DNA of 64,000 nucleotides. Origin: Syntrophaceae bacterium. Lineage in GTDB: Bacteria; Desulfobacterota; Syntrophia; Syntrophales; Smithellaceae. Numbering within the stretch: the first letter of the stretch is position 1; every line of letters begins with the position of its first letter. The notes under the pieces were generated by a model, which did no database searches, was not told the DNA's origin, and was given only the letters and a program-made list of their open reading frames with translations. Shown piece by piece: positions 63,867-64,000 of the stretch. The DNA lies in assembly GCA_018436925.1 (NCBI GenBank), contig JAHDKI010000010.1, positions 56,622-120,621 on the forward strand, written 5' to 3'. A program made the translations under genes and the position numbers.

Positions 63867-63882
63867 TGGCACGTCTTTTTCA
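63867..63882 (+). promoter_or_regulatory. Imperfect sigma-54-type promoter
   Basis: A perfect TGGCACG -24 element is followed by four bases and TTTCA, where TTGCA is expected. The loss of G in the -12 GC makes this a weak candidate. It lies 51 bases before the start at 63934. Confidence 0.3.
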
Positions 63883-63933
63883 TTAGATAAAGTCAAACGA
63901 AACGCATTAACCCTTTTAAGGAGGAAACAGATC

Positions 63934-64000
63934 ATGAAAAAGACATTAGGAACTCTGGCAACGGCGGCGGCAGTGGTTTTCTTGACGGCGACCTTCGGAT
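63934..64000 (+). CDS. Start of an exported protein, truncated by the window end
   Basis: Twenty-two codons are visible and encode a typical Sec signal peptide (MKKTLGTLATAAAVVFLTAT). AAGGAGG lies eight bases upstream of the ATG, a strong translation start. Family and function cannot be told. Confidence 0.75.
   Translation, partial: MKKTLGTLATAAAVVFLTATFG

Overview
The window looks like a chromosomal segment of a Gram-negative bacterium, most likely a member of the Desulfobacterota (former Deltaproteobacteria), possibly a Syntrophales-like anaerobe. This is inferred from gene content: a Tol-Pal/CpoB envelope operon, LptD, AcoR-like sigma-54 activators, acyl-CoA ligases, a multi-PAS hybrid kinase, and frequent TTG/GTG starts. 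I see no rRNA, tRNA, insertion sequence, prophage or CRISPR array.

Layout. 1-859: 3' part of a sigma-54 activator. 1.25-3.9 kb: elongation factor P and its two lysine-modifying enzymes (kamA/epmB-like, efp, epmA). 4.0-8.8 kb: tolQRAB-pal-cpoB, closed by a strong terminator. 9.0-10.6 kb: a tandem pair of short-chain dehydrogenases. 10.6-19.1 kb, minus strand: rplM-rpsI-argC-cysS-ctpA-yibQ-like, a TPR lipoprotein and a LolB-like lipoprotein. 19.3-23.6 kb, minus: a class II cyclic-nucleotide phosphodiesterase-like MBL protein, folC and lptD.

24.4-34.1 kb, minus: the most unusual block, an eight-gene tightly coupled operon. It encodes a ketosynthase, a second ketosynthase that has lost all three catalytic residues (chain-length-factor-like), an AMP-forming acyl/aryl-CoA ligase, a B12-binding radical SAM enzyme, an MIO-type aromatic amino acid ammonia-lyase, a hotdog thioesterase, a fused DAK2/DegV fatty-acid-kinase-like protein and a GT2 glycosyltransferase. 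The parts list recalls aryl-polyene loci, but no ACP, ketoreductase or dehydratase is visible nearby. A 1462-residue sensor kinase with four tandem near-copies of one PAS module is divergent from it.

39.3-46.6 kb: a methyltransferase, a complete AcoR-like sigma-54 activator, a divergent acyl-CoA synthetase with a near-consensus -24/-12 promoter and upstream dyads, a PfkB kinase, and an orphan biotin carboxylase with a second, very similar -24/-12 promoter. 46.7-50.7 kb, minus: an Rrf2 regulator followed by mnmA, metY and cysK (sulfur assimilation and thiolation), with short tandem repeats in the gaps. 50.9-52.6 kb: three small genes (unknown, FmdB-type zinc ribbon, dodecin).

52.8-57.1 kb, minus: an arsenic operon (arsR, small thioredoxin, arsC, acr3, a VKOR-thioredoxin fusion, a DUF318 permease) with an operator dyad over its -10 box. 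57.2-59.2 kb, minus: a SIR2-domain protein and a J-domain protein. 59.3-63.7 kb: a secreted beta-propeller-like protein with a CFI-box C-terminal anchor, convergent with a VIT/VWA protein. The window ends in the first codons of a secreted protein. Several genes share TTGACA-17/18-TAnnnT promoters, which helped to set operon boundaries.
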